This document shows positions 53,011-60,658 of a stretch of DNA of 64,000 nt, in pieces. Below the pieces are notes generated by a model, which was not told where the DNA came from, made no database searches, and was given only the letters and a program-made list of their open reading frames with translations. The DNA comes from Alkalihalobacillus sp. LMS6. Lineage in GTDB: Bacteria > Bacillota > Bacilli > Bacillales > Bacillaceae_D. The position numbers and the translations under genes were made by a program. Every line of letters begins with the position of its first letter. Position 1 is the first letter of the stretch. Location: assembly GCF_024362765.1 (NCBI RefSeq), contig NZ_CP093302.1:306001-370000 (forward strand), written 5' to 3'.

Positions 53011-53041
53011 TATATGATATCATATATGATTTTGAGCGCAA
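53011..53041 (-). promoter_or_regulatory. Promoter with overlapping 16-bp palindromic operator before hpaG1
   Basis: TATATGATATCATATA (53011-53026) is a perfect 16-bp palindrome. On the minus strand a -35-like TTGCGC (plus 53036-53041) is 16 bases from TATCAT (plus 53014-53019) inside the palindrome. The catabolic genes can thus be transcribed apart from the lysR gene upstream. The AT-rich dyad around GATATC is of the kind used by FCD-type GntR repressors, one of which closes the cluster at 59964-60623. Confidence 0.6.
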
Positions 53042-53044
53042 CTA

Positions 53045-53941
53045 CTAAATTACTTTCTCGGGTTTAGAAGTTGCGAACAATTCAATAAAGTGCATAGCGG
53101 CTTTGGAAAGATAGCGATCTTTAAGCCAGATAAGAGCAGACTCTGCCAAAATCGCTGTTTGATCAATGTCAAACGTCCGAATATGTGGGGTGTGAAAGGC
53201 GTGTAATGTTGACGCAGGAACAATGGTCGCGCCCATCCCATTTGAAACGAGAGAAAGAAGAATGGTCACATCAGGACATTCGCATAAGATGGTTGGTTGA
53301 ATTTCTTTTTCTTTAAATGCTTGAAGCACCAACTCATACTGTCCTGCTCCGCTAATGCGGTGTAGCAGCAACAAAGGGATAGAGGAAAGCTCATCCAACG
53401 TAATCGATTTGTCTTTGCCAATAGCAAAGGATTCAGACATGGCGACAACAAACGGTTCTCGTGTTAAATGAACGGTATTGAATAAATGGAGGTCAATGGG
53501 TAAGCGTACAAGTCCGATATCGACTTCTTTTGACTTTACAAGCTCGCCAACCGCATAAGTATCGCCTTCTCTTATTGAAAAAGTCACGTCTGGATAGGAG
53601 GCGTGGTACTGATTCATTTGCTTTGGAAGAGACGCAAAGCAAGATTTGACCACACCAATTCGTAAGGTTCCTTTTAACCCTTTTCCCGTTTCACGTATTT
53701 CTCGCTCTACTTCTCCAAGTTCCTCCAAAATTCGTTCGGACTTTCGATAGAGCGCTTCACCAGCTTCTGTCAGCAATAATCGGCGCCCAGTCCGTTCAAA
53801 AAGCGTGACGCCTAGCTCGTCTTCAAAAAGGCGAAGTTGTTGACTGAGAGGTGGCTGTGCCATATGAAGTTTTTTTGCTGCCTTTGTAATTTGACCATGT
53901 TCAGCAATTTCTCGAAAGTAACGCAATCGTTTCAAGTCCAA
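53045..53941 (-). CDS. LysR-family transcriptional regulator
   Basis: 298 residues. N-terminal winged helix-turn-helix: LKRLRYFREIAEHGQITKAA, HMAQPPLSQQLRLFEDELG, VTLFERTGRRLLLTEAG; then a periplasmic-binding-like effector domain (RIGVVKSCFASLPKQMNQYH, VDIGLVRLP). The TTG start at 53941 follows GGAGGG by 9 bases. It heads the minus-strand unit and is divergent from the DapA-like gene, the classical LysR arrangement, so it probably activates one or both hpa units in response to 4-hydroxyphenylacetate or an intermediate. Confidence 0.92.
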   Translation of the reverse strand: MDLKRLRYFREIAEHGQITKAAKKLHMAQPPLSQQLRLFEDELGVTLFERTGRRLLLTEAGEALYRKSERILEELGEVEREIRETGKGLKGTLRIGVVKSCFASLPKQMNQYHASYPDVTFSIREGDTYAVGELVKSKEVDIGLVRLPIDLHLFNTVHLTREPFVVAMSESFAIGKDKSITLDELSSIPLLLLHRISGAGQYELVLQAFKEKEIQPTILCECPDVTILLSLVSNGMGATIVPASTLHAFHTPHIRTFDIDQTAILAESALIWLKDRYLSKAAMHFIELFATSKPEKVI

Positions 53942-54178
53942 CGTTAAGCCCTCCTGGAATCTTCCATTTTTGTCCAATGCTATATGTGTGAGTTTTTAAA
54001 GAGAATGGAACGAACGATCGATGATGATGTAATACTAAAAGTTCTAGATAATCACCTATGATATTGACACGATGTAGGATTATAAAATTGATTCGTATAT
54101 CAAAAAAGTATGAACTTTATATTTTATCAATATTTTCCCTATACTTTACCACGTGCTACAGTAAATGCAAGATATTTT
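53942..54178. other. Divergent regulatory region of the hpa cluster
   Basis: First part of the 542-base gap between lysR and the DapA-like gene. TATACT at 54140-54145, with a weak TTTATA 18 bases before, is the best -10 box for the plus-strand operon. TATGATATTGA at 54056-54066 repeats one half of the palindrome found before hpaG1. No gene is apparent in this part. Confidence 0.5.
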
Positions 54179-54192
54179 TGTAAGCGCATTCA
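54179..54192 (+). promoter_or_regulatory. cre site (catabolite repression)
   Basis: TGTAAGCGCATTCA matches the cre consensus TGWAANCGNTNWCA at 13 of 14 positions. It lies about 35-50 bases downstream of the probable -10 box and so could act as a CcpA roadblock, placing the aromatic operon under carbon catabolite repression. Confidence 0.7.
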
Positions 54193-54194
54193 AA

Positions 54195-54416
54195 ATGTGG
54201 TTTGAACGATTGGAACAGTTTCAAATGGGTGAAAAGCATCCTTTCATAACACGTGTAACACCTCATGTATGTGTGCTTGGTTTCTTTGATGGTGCACAGC
54301 AATTATATCAGCACGGACAGTAGCAATTTGATGTATCGATTGTTGAAGAGAAGAAAGTACGAAGGAAAAAGATTGGATCAACTGAAATTCGTGCGAAATT
54401 GGCTCATGAGATGTAA
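54195..54416 (+). pseudogene. Remnant of a RibF-like FAD synthetase/riboflavin kinase gene
   Basis: One reading frame from ATG 54195 contains TPHVCVLGFFDGAQQ, like the strand-loop VxALGxFDGVHxGH of bacterial RibF, then an amber TAG (54321-54323), and continues in the same frame with VEEKKVRRKKIGSTEIRAKL, like the RibF stretch ending KKISSTxIRxxL, and stops at 54414-54416. The roughly 120 residues between these two blocks in RibF are missing. So this is an internally deleted, stop-interrupted relic and not a working gene. It is placed before the FAD-using HpaB/HpaC operon. Confidence 0.6.
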
Positions 54417-54483
54417 GCAGTATTCCTCAAAGACATTTTTAATTATGAGCAGATTTATTCTTATTAAAAAAGGAGCGATTAAT

Positions 54484-55395
54484 ATGTATGAAGACGTAAA
54501 GAAGAAGTTAAGAGGTTCTGTAGCCCCAGTCGTTACACCATTTAAAGAAGATGAGTCCATTGATTTTGACGCATTTCGTTCGTTAATTGATTGGCATATT
54601 GAGAGTGGAAGCCATGCATTATCGGTGACAGGTACAACAGGTGAACCGAGCTCCCTTACGGTAGAAGAGCGCGTTGAAGTGATGGAAGCTGCGGTCAAGC
54701 ATATTAACGGACGTGTACCGTTCGTTCCCGGCACAGGGTCAACGAATCATAACGAGACATTATTTTTAACAAAAAAAGCACAAGAGCTTGGTGCTGACGC
54801 GGCTTTAATCATTGTTCCTTACTATAATCGCCCGTCACAACACGCGCTGTATAATCATTTCAAGTTGATTGCGGATGCGGTTGACATTCCGATTATTATT
54901 TACAACATTCCAGGTAGAACCGCAGTGAATTTGGATGTTAAAACGCTGGCTCGGTTAAGTAGAGACTGTGACAACATTATTGGCGTGAAAGAGTCGAATA
55001 AAGATTTCGAACATGTAAACCGTGTTCTGCATGAGTGCGGGCGTGATTTCCTCCTCTATTCAGGTATTGAACTGCTTTGTTATCCGATGCTGGCGATTGG
55101 TGGAGCTGGTCATATTAGCGCCACTGCGAACATTGTCCCTGATAAAGTTGCCGAGATTTATAATGCATGGGAAAAAGGCGATGTGAAGCGAGCGCTCGAT
55201 TTACACTTTGAACTTCTACCGCTTAACGACGTCCTGTTTAAGGACACAAATCCAGCTCCATTAAAAGCAGCGATGGGGATGATGGGCAAGATTGAACCTG
55301 TTTTACGTAAGCCAATGGCATTGCCAACAGAAGCATTGCAAAAAGAGATTAAAGCCGTTTTGGCAGACTATGTCCAAGTTGCGTCACATTCTTAA
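54484..55395 (+). CDS. DapA/N-acetylneuraminate-lyase-family aldolase
   Basis: 303 residues. Class I aldolase barrel with SVTGTTGEPSSLTVEER (residues 47-63), IIIYNIPGRTAVNL (Tyr140, Arg145) and Schiff-base Lys169 in IIGVKES. The residues of dihydrodipicolinate synthase are kept, so DapA activity cannot be excluded, but it leads the hpa operon and no lysine gene is near. Because hpaI (4-hydroxy-2-oxoheptanedioate aldolase) is absent, it may split that intermediate into pyruvate and succinate semialdehyde. AAAGGAG sets ATG 54484; the longer frame from 54265 has no ribosome site. Confidence 0.85.
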   Translation: MYEDVKKKLRGSVAPVVTPFKEDESIDFDAFRSLIDWHIESGSHALSVTGTTGEPSSLTVEERVEVMEAAVKHINGRVPFVPGTGSTNHNETLFLTKKAQELGADAALIIVPYYNRPSQHALYNHFKLIADAVDIPIIIYNIPGRTAVNLDVKTLARLSRDCDNIIGVKESNKDFEHVNRVLHECGRDFLLYSGIELLCYPMLAIGGAGHISATANIVPDKVAEIYNAWEKGDVKRALDLHFELLPLNDVLFKDTNPAPLKAAMGMMGKIEPVLRKPMALPTEALQKEIKAVLADYVQVASHS

Positions 55396-55416
55396 TGAAG
55401 GAAGGAGCTCCTTATC

Positions 55417-56931
55417 ATGGAACAACAAACAACACGCACGTGGAATCGAGAAGAGATTCAAGTAGATACGATCCATCACTATATTAATGGAGCTTTTGTT
55501 GCGTCGCATAGTGGCGACCTATTTTCAAATATCGATCCTTTTAAAAATGAACCGATTAATGAAGTGGCTTCAGGGGATGAACGAGAGGTTGAACAAGCGG
55601 TTGAAGCAGCTCGGCACGCAATGAAAAATGCTTGGGGAACGATGAAAGTCGAAGAAAGAATGGTGTACATCAATCGAATTGCAGATTTAATTGATGAAGA
55701 AATCGAGGAAATTGCGCATTTAGAAGCACTGGATACGGGTCTTCCCATTAGCCAAACAAAAAAAATGACTGCTCGTGCCGCAGAGAATTTTCGCTTTTAC
55801 GCACGAATGGTTCAGTCGGTGCTCCACGGAGAATCGTTTCCGGTTGATGATACGTTTTTAAATTATACCGTCTATAAGCCGATTGGTGTGGTCAGTCTGA
55901 TTACACCGTGGAATGCGCCGTTTATGCTGGAAACATGGAAAGTTGCGCCTGCTTTAGCGACTGGAAATACTGTTGTTTTAAAGCCGGCAGAATTATCGCC
56001 TTTAACGGTGAACAAGCTTGCAGAAGTCATCGATCGTGCTGGATTACCAGCTGGCGTCTTTAATGTGGTGCATGGGTATGGGGAGACGGCTGGAGCGGCT
56101 CTTGTTGCCCACAAAGATGTAGCAGCTATTTCTTTTACTGGGGAAACAACGACGGGTACGACGATCTTAAAAAATGCTGCGGATACGTTGAAAAAGACGT
56201 CGATGGAGCTTGGTGGAAAGTCGCCATTAATCGTGTTTGATGATGCAGATGTGGATCGCGCGCTAGATGCAGCGGTATGGGGAATTTTCTCGTTTAATGG
56301 GGAGCGCTGTACGGCAAATTCACGGGTTTTTCTTCATAAGAACATTAAAGATTCGTTTATCGCTGCCATGAAGGAGCGGATAGACAATTTAACGCTTGGC
56401 GATTCGATGGACTCGTCAACCCAACTGGGGCCACTTATTAGCAAAGACCATATGAACAAAGTAAACCGCTATATTGAACTAGCCAAAGAAGAAGGTTGTG
56501 AAGTTTACCAAGGCGCGGTGCCGACTCATTTACAAGAAGGAAACTTTGTTCCGCCAACGTTACTGTTGAATGCGGAAAATCATATGCGCGTTTGTCAGGA
56601 TGAAATCTTTGGTCCTGTTGTAGCAGTCATTGAATTTGAAGACGAACAAGAAGTAATTGATGCGGCGAATGATGTGGAATACGGGTTAGCTGGTTACGTG
56701 TGGACAAAAGATATTCAGCGAGGACACCGTGTCGCGCAAGCCGTAGATGCAGGAATGATTTGGGTAAATGCGCAAAATGTTCGTGATCTAAGAATCCCAT
56801 TCGGCGGGATGAAGGCGAGTGGAATTGGTCGCGAAGGTGGTCACTATGCGATGTTTGAATTTTATACAGAGCCGAAAGCGATTCATATTGCGTTAGGGGA
56901 CCATCACATTCCACAGTTCGGAAAAAAGTAA
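55417..56931 (+). CDS. hpaE: 5-carboxymethyl-2-hydroxymuconic semialdehyde dehydrogenase
   Basis: 504-residue NAD-dependent ALDH. YINGAFVAS, LITPWNAPFMLETWKVAPAL, catalytic Glu264 (MELGGKSP) and Cys298 (FNGERCTANSR) are seen; the GERCTANSR block is the one found in HpaE proteins. It oxidises the ring-fission product of HpaD to the dicarboxylic acid used by HpaF. GAAGGAGC precedes the ATG, and hpaB follows 15 bases later. Confidence 0.92.
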   Translation: MEQQTTRTWNREEIQVDTIHHYINGAFVASHSGDLFSNIDPFKNEPINEVASGDEREVEQAVEAARHAMKNAWGTMKVEERMVYINRIADLIDEEIEEIAHLEALDTGLPISQTKKMTARAAENFRFYARMVQSVLHGESFPVDDTFLNYTVYKPIGVVSLITPWNAPFMLETWKVAPALATGNTVVLKPAELSPLTVNKLAEVIDRAGLPAGVFNVVHGYGETAGAALVAHKDVAAISFTGETTTGTTILKNAADTLKKTSMELGGKSPLIVFDDADVDRALDAAVWGIFSFNGERCTANSRVFLHKNIKDSFIAAMKERIDNLTLGDSMDSSTQLGPLISKDHMNKVNRYIELAKEEGCEVYQGAVPTHLQEGNFVPPTLLLNAENHMRVCQDEIFGPVVAVIEFEDEQEVIDAANDVEYGLAGYVWTKDIQRGHRVAQAVDAGMIWVNAQNVRDLRIPFGGMKASGIGREGGHYAMFEFYTEPKAIHIALGDHHIPQFGKK

Positions 56932-56946
56932 AAGGAGGCGCTACAC

Positions 56947-58425
56947 ATGCCAGCAAAAACAGGCCAGCAATATATCGATCGATTGAAAAAAGCAAATAAT
57001 AATGTCTACATTCATGGAGAGCGAATTGAAGACGTAACGGAGCACGCGGCAACGAAAAACGTCGTTCAATCTATGGCGCGACTATATGATCGTCAATACG
57101 AGAAAAAAGAGAAAATGTTGTACACGTCCGATCAAACAGGCGAGCAAGTCGGAATGACGTTTCTGCGACCAAAAACAATTGAAGATCTCGTGAAGCGTCG
57201 TGAAGCAATTCAGGAATGGGCACGCATTTCCGGAGGTATGATGGGGCGTTCACCTGATTACTTAAACGCTGAAGTAATGGCGATGGGTGTCTCCAATGAA
57301 TTGTTTGCTGAAGATGAGCAACGGTTTGCAGATAACGCAAAAAATTACTATGACTTTGCTCGTGAACAGGACATTAGCTTAACTCATACACTCATTCATC
57401 CACAAGTAAATCGAGAAAAAGCACAACATGAGCAAAAAGATGCGAATGTTGCGCTCCATTTAGTTGAGAAGCAGAAAGATGGCATTATTGTTGATGGCAT
57501 TCGTCTACTTGCTACTCAGGGCGGGATCACAGATGAAATTTTAGTCTTCCCCTCAACGGTTAAGCCAGCAGGTGAAAAAGATGATCCGTATTCCCTTGCG
57601 TTTGCCGTGCCGAACAATACACCAGGGCTTAAATTTCTAAGTCGTGAATCATTTGATTATGGGAGGAGCGCTTGGGATCATCCGCTGTCGTCACAGTTTG
57701 AAGAAGGAGACGCAATTGTCTCGTTTGAGAATGTATTTGTACCGTGGGATCGAGTCTTTGTTTGCGGAAATTCTTCCATTTGTAATCGAACGTTCCGCGA
57801 TACAAATGCGGTTGTTCATATGTCTCATCAAGTTGTATCAAAAAACGTGGTCAAAACGGAGTTTCTATTAGGTGTTGTGCTTAAATTAATGGACGCGATT
57901 GGCATTGACGGATTCCAACATGTAAAAGACAAAGGAACCGAAATCATGTTAACCCTTGAAGCGATGAAATCACATCTTTATCGCGCGGAGCAAAGCGCAA
58001 AACTGGATAAGTGGGGGACGATGACACCTGATTTCGAAGCATTAAATGCAGCGCGTAACTGGTACCCGCGGGTTTATCCAAGGTTAAATGAAATTTTGCG
58101 TGTGCTAGGTGCGTCAGGATTAATGGGCATACCAACAGAAGCGGACTTCCATCATAGTGAGATCGGACCGATTTTACACAGAGGCTTACAAGGAAAGAAC
58201 CTTGAAGGGTACGAAAAAGTACAATTATTCAGACTTGCTTGGGATATGACGATGAGCGCGTTTGGCAGTCGGCAGATGCACTATGAGTATTATTTCTTTG
58301 GTGATCCCGTTCGAATGGGAATGGCGTATTTTGATCAATTTGAAAAAGAGTCATACAAAGGGCAGGTTGACGAATTTTTAAAAAGCATACCTGGAGTAAA
58401 ACCGGAAATGGTAGGGGGCGCTTAA
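56947..58425 (+). CDS. hpaB: 4-hydroxyphenylacetate 3-monooxygenase, oxygenase component
   Basis: 492 residues of the HpaB/acyl-CoA-dehydrogenase-like FADH2-dependent monooxygenase family. Marks: TGQQYIDRLKKANNNVYIHG at the N-terminus, the LTHTLIHPQVNR block near residue 150, and FENVFVPWDRVF near residue 260. It hydroxylates 4-hydroxyphenylacetate to 3,4-dihydroxyphenylacetate using FADH2 from HpaC. AAAGGAGG precedes the ATG; one base separates its stop from hpaD. Confidence 0.95.
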   Translation: MPAKTGQQYIDRLKKANNNVYIHGERIEDVTEHAATKNVVQSMARLYDRQYEKKEKMLYTSDQTGEQVGMTFLRPKTIEDLVKRREAIQEWARISGGMMGRSPDYLNAEVMAMGVSNELFAEDEQRFADNAKNYYDFAREQDISLTHTLIHPQVNREKAQHEQKDANVALHLVEKQKDGIIVDGIRLLATQGGITDEILVFPSTVKPAGEKDDPYSLAFAVPNNTPGLKFLSRESFDYGRSAWDHPLSSQFEEGDAIVSFENVFVPWDRVFVCGNSSICNRTFRDTNAVVHMSHQVVSKNVVKTEFLLGVVLKLMDAIGIDGFQHVKDKGTEIMLTLEAMKSHLYRAEQSAKLDKWGTMTPDFEALNAARNWYPRVYPRLNEILRVLGASGLMGIPTEADFHHSEIGPILHRGLQGKNLEGYEKVQLFRLAWDMTMSAFGSRQMHYEYYFFGDPVRMGMAYFDQFEKESYKGQVDEFLKSIPGVKPEMVGGA

Positions 58426-58426
58426 G

Positions 58427-59413
58427 ATGAACGAAGCAAACATTATTCGAACCGGGCGAGCTGTACTGCATGTTACGGATTTAGAAAAGGCAAGAGATTT
58501 TTACATTGATAGTCTGGGGTTTATTGAAACAGAATCAACGGAAACAGAATTATACCTGCGTGGCTTAGAAGAACATAATCACCATTCGTTGCTGTTGAAA
58601 GAAAAAAATGTTGCAGCAGTAGAAGTAATGAGCTACAAAGTTTACGCTGAATCGGATTTAGACGTGCTTCATGAACAGTTGACACAAGAAGGGCTTAAAC
58701 CGATTTGGGTGGAAAAAGGTGAACAGCATGCCATCGGAAGAACGTTGCGTGTGCAAGACCATTCAGGTTTACCCATTGAATATTATGCAGAAATGGATGT
58801 AGTGGATCGATTGCTGCAGCGCTACGATCTATACAAAGGCGCAAGGGTTCAGCGGATCGACCATTTTAACAACATGGTTCAGGATGTAGAAGAAGCGTAT
58901 GGCTTTTATACAGAAAAATTAGGATTCGCTTGTTCGGAGTATACGGCAACAGATGAAGAGCGGATATGGGCGGCATGGCTACATCGTAAGCCATCTGTAC
59001 ATGATGTCGCGTTTATGAATGGGGTAGGGCCAAGGCTTCATCACGTTGGCTTTTGGTTGAGCGAACCACTTGCGCTCATTCATGCTTGTGATGTGCTAGC
59101 TGCAAAAGGCTATGCGCCTAGTATTGAGAGAGGGCCAGGTCGTCATGGGCTTTCGAATGCATTTTTCCTATACGTTCGTGATCCAGACGGACATCGAATT
59201 GAACTATACAATGGTGATTATTTAACAAGTGATCCCGATTTCAAGCCAGTACGTTGGAGCATCAATGATCCAATGCGTGGAACGTTCTGGGGTCATGAAG
59301 CACCTGATAGCTGGTTTAATGAAGCATCAATCGTGTTAGATGTGACAACAAGTCAACCGGTGGAGACAAAGAAGCCAACGATTAAACAAGGAAAGCCACA
59401 ATTTGTGATTTAA
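58427..59413 (+). CDS. hpaD: 3,4-dihydroxyphenylacetate 2,3-dioxygenase (VOC type)
   Basis: 328 residues, two VOC modules as in the Brevibacterium/Arthrobacter-type homoprotocatechuate dioxygenases, unlike the LigB-type HpaD of E. coli. Predicted metal ligands are His146 (RIDHFN), His206 (LHHVGFW) and Glu259 (HRIELYNGD), and His192 (VHDVAF) corresponds to the second-sphere acid-base histidine. It cleaves the catechol ring at 2,3 to 5-carboxymethyl-2-hydroxymuconic semialdehyde. Start ATG 58427, next to the hpaB stop; the C-terminal tail is longer and polar. Confidence 0.95.
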   Translation: MNEANIIRTGRAVLHVTDLEKARDFYIDSLGFIETESTETELYLRGLEEHNHHSLLLKEKNVAAVEVMSYKVYAESDLDVLHEQLTQEGLKPIWVEKGEQHAIGRTLRVQDHSGLPIEYYAEMDVVDRLLQRYDLYKGARVQRIDHFNNMVQDVEEAYGFYTEKLGFACSEYTATDEERIWAAWLHRKPSVHDVAFMNGVGPRLHHVGFWLSEPLALIHACDVLAAKGYAPSIERGPGRHGLSNAFFLYVRDPDGHRIELYNGDYLTSDPDFKPVRWSINDPMRGTFWGHEAPDSWFNEASIVLDVTTSQPVETKKPTIKQGKPQFVI

Positions 59414-59428
59414 GGAGGGGAAAAGACG

Positions 59429-59911
59429 ATGGATGATCGTTTATTTCGCACAACCATGAGCAAGTTTGCGACTGGTGTGACGGTTATTACAACGGAAATT
59501 GATGGCGAATTTCGTGGGATGACAGCGAATGCGTTTATGTCGGTCTCCCTTGATCCAAAGCTCATCTTAATATCAGTCGGAAATCAAGCGAAGATGAAAG
59601 GCTACATTGATCAAGCAGGGATGTTTGCGGTGAACGTCTTATCTCATGAACAGGAAAATGTATCAAAACAGTTCGCTGGACAAATAAAAGATGATCGTGC
59701 CGCTACGTTTTCAACGTTTGCTGGCTTACCGGTAATTAACGATGCCCTAGCAAGTGTGGCGTGTGACGTCTATGACACAACGGTTCAAGGAGATCATACG
59801 TTATACATTGGAAAAGTGAGAGATGTCGTTGTGACAGATGCGGACCCTCTAACGTTTTATTCGGGTAAGTATGGGATGATTTCCTCTGGTGAGAGCGTTC
59901 CCCGTTCTTGA
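59429..59911 (+). CDS. hpaC: Flavin reductase component of 4-HPA monooxygenase
   Basis: 160 residues of the FMN-binding split-barrel flavin:NAD(P)H reductases. MSKFATGVTVITTEIDGEFRG at the N-terminus, MTANAFMSVSLDPKLILISV and a C-terminal HTLYIGKVRDVVVTDADPLTFYSGKYG are the family blocks. It delivers FADH2 to HpaB. AAGGAGGGG precedes the ATG. Last gene of the plus-strand hpa operon. Confidence 0.93.
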   Translation: MDDRLFRTTMSKFATGVTVITTEIDGEFRGMTANAFMSVSLDPKLILISVGNQAKMKGYIDQAGMFAVNVLSHEQENVSKQFAGQIKDDRAATFSTFAGLPVINDALASVACDVYDTTVQGDHTLYIGKVRDVVVTDADPLTFYSGKYGMISSGESVPRS

Positions 59912-59935
59912 ATGATGAATAAAGATAAATCGTCA

Positions 59936-59974
59936 AAAAAGTAAGACGTCGTAATCAGATGTCTTACTTTTTTT
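59936..59974. terminator. Bidirectional terminator between hpaC and the GntR gene
   Basis: AAAAAGTAAGAC (59936-59947) pairs with GTCTTACTTTTT (59961-59972) with a T run on both outer sides; it overlaps the end of the convergent regulator gene. Confidence 0.9.
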
Positions 59975-60623
59975 CTTTTGTCTCAAAAGATTCGAGCGTG
60001 TTTAACTTATGCTGCCGCGCAAACAATTCAATTTCTGTTTCATCCTGTTTGCTCGTGATTAATTCAATCAGTCTATCGTGTTCTGCTAAAGAATACGGTG
60101 CACGCTTAGGGTTACGCAAAAAGCTTGTCTGATGAATGGTATTTAGTCGTTCGCGGTATTGTTCAACGCTTTGAACAATTAATGCATTTGGGCAATGTTC
60201 ATAAATGAAGTGATGAAAGGTGCGGTTCAATTGACTGACATGCTGTAGGTCGAATTGAGCCAATGATTGTTTCATATCCTCGTTCAGTTGAACGAGATGT
60301 TGAAGCTCGGGCTCTTTTAAAGATGGAACTGCTAATCGTGTAGCATATCCTTCAAGAATCGCAACGGCCTCCAACGTTTCCTTATAGCGTCCATGATCAA
60401 AAGAACGTACAACAGGTCCGACGTTCGGTACATAATTAAGTAATTGCTCAGACTCTAGTTGATGAATGGCTTCACGAACGGGGATAGCACTAGAGCCTAA
60501 TTCTTTTGCAAGTTGATCAATGACAATACGTTGACCAGGGCCGTAACGTCCGTCTACAATCCGTTTTCTAATCGCTCGATACGCGAACTCACGTTTACTT
60601 ACTTTATTCGTTTTCATACCCAT
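59964..60623 (-). CDS. GntR-family (FCD/FadR type) transcriptional regulator
   Basis: 219 residues. Winged helix-turn-helix at the N-terminus (AYRAIRKRIVDGRYGPGQRI, LAKELGSSAIPVREAIHQLE), then an all-helical FCD ligand domain with likely metal-binding Asp/His residues (LNRTFHHFIYEHCPN, LAEHDRLIELI). AAAGG precedes the ATG. It is convergent with hpaC and therefore presumably a local repressor of the aromatic cluster; the palindrome before hpaG1 is the best candidate operator. Confidence 0.9.
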   Translation of the reverse strand: MGMKTNKVSKREFAYRAIRKRIVDGRYGPGQRIVIDQLAKELGSSAIPVREAIHQLESEQLLNYVPNVGPVVRSFDHGRYKETLEAVAILEGYATRLAVPSLKEPELQHLVQLNEDMKQSLAQFDLQHVSQLNRTFHHFIYEHCPNALIVQSVEQYRERLNTIHQTSFLRNPKRAPYSLAEHDRLIELITSKQDETEIELFARQHKLNTLESFETKEKK

Positions 60624-60658
60624 ACTATACCTTTAGGATGAACCCAGAGCAACCGCAA

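Noticed and set aside
54265..54483. N-terminal extension of the DapA-like protein
   Set aside because: The extension has no ribosome site and no family similarity; a good SD and the family N-terminus support ATG 54484.
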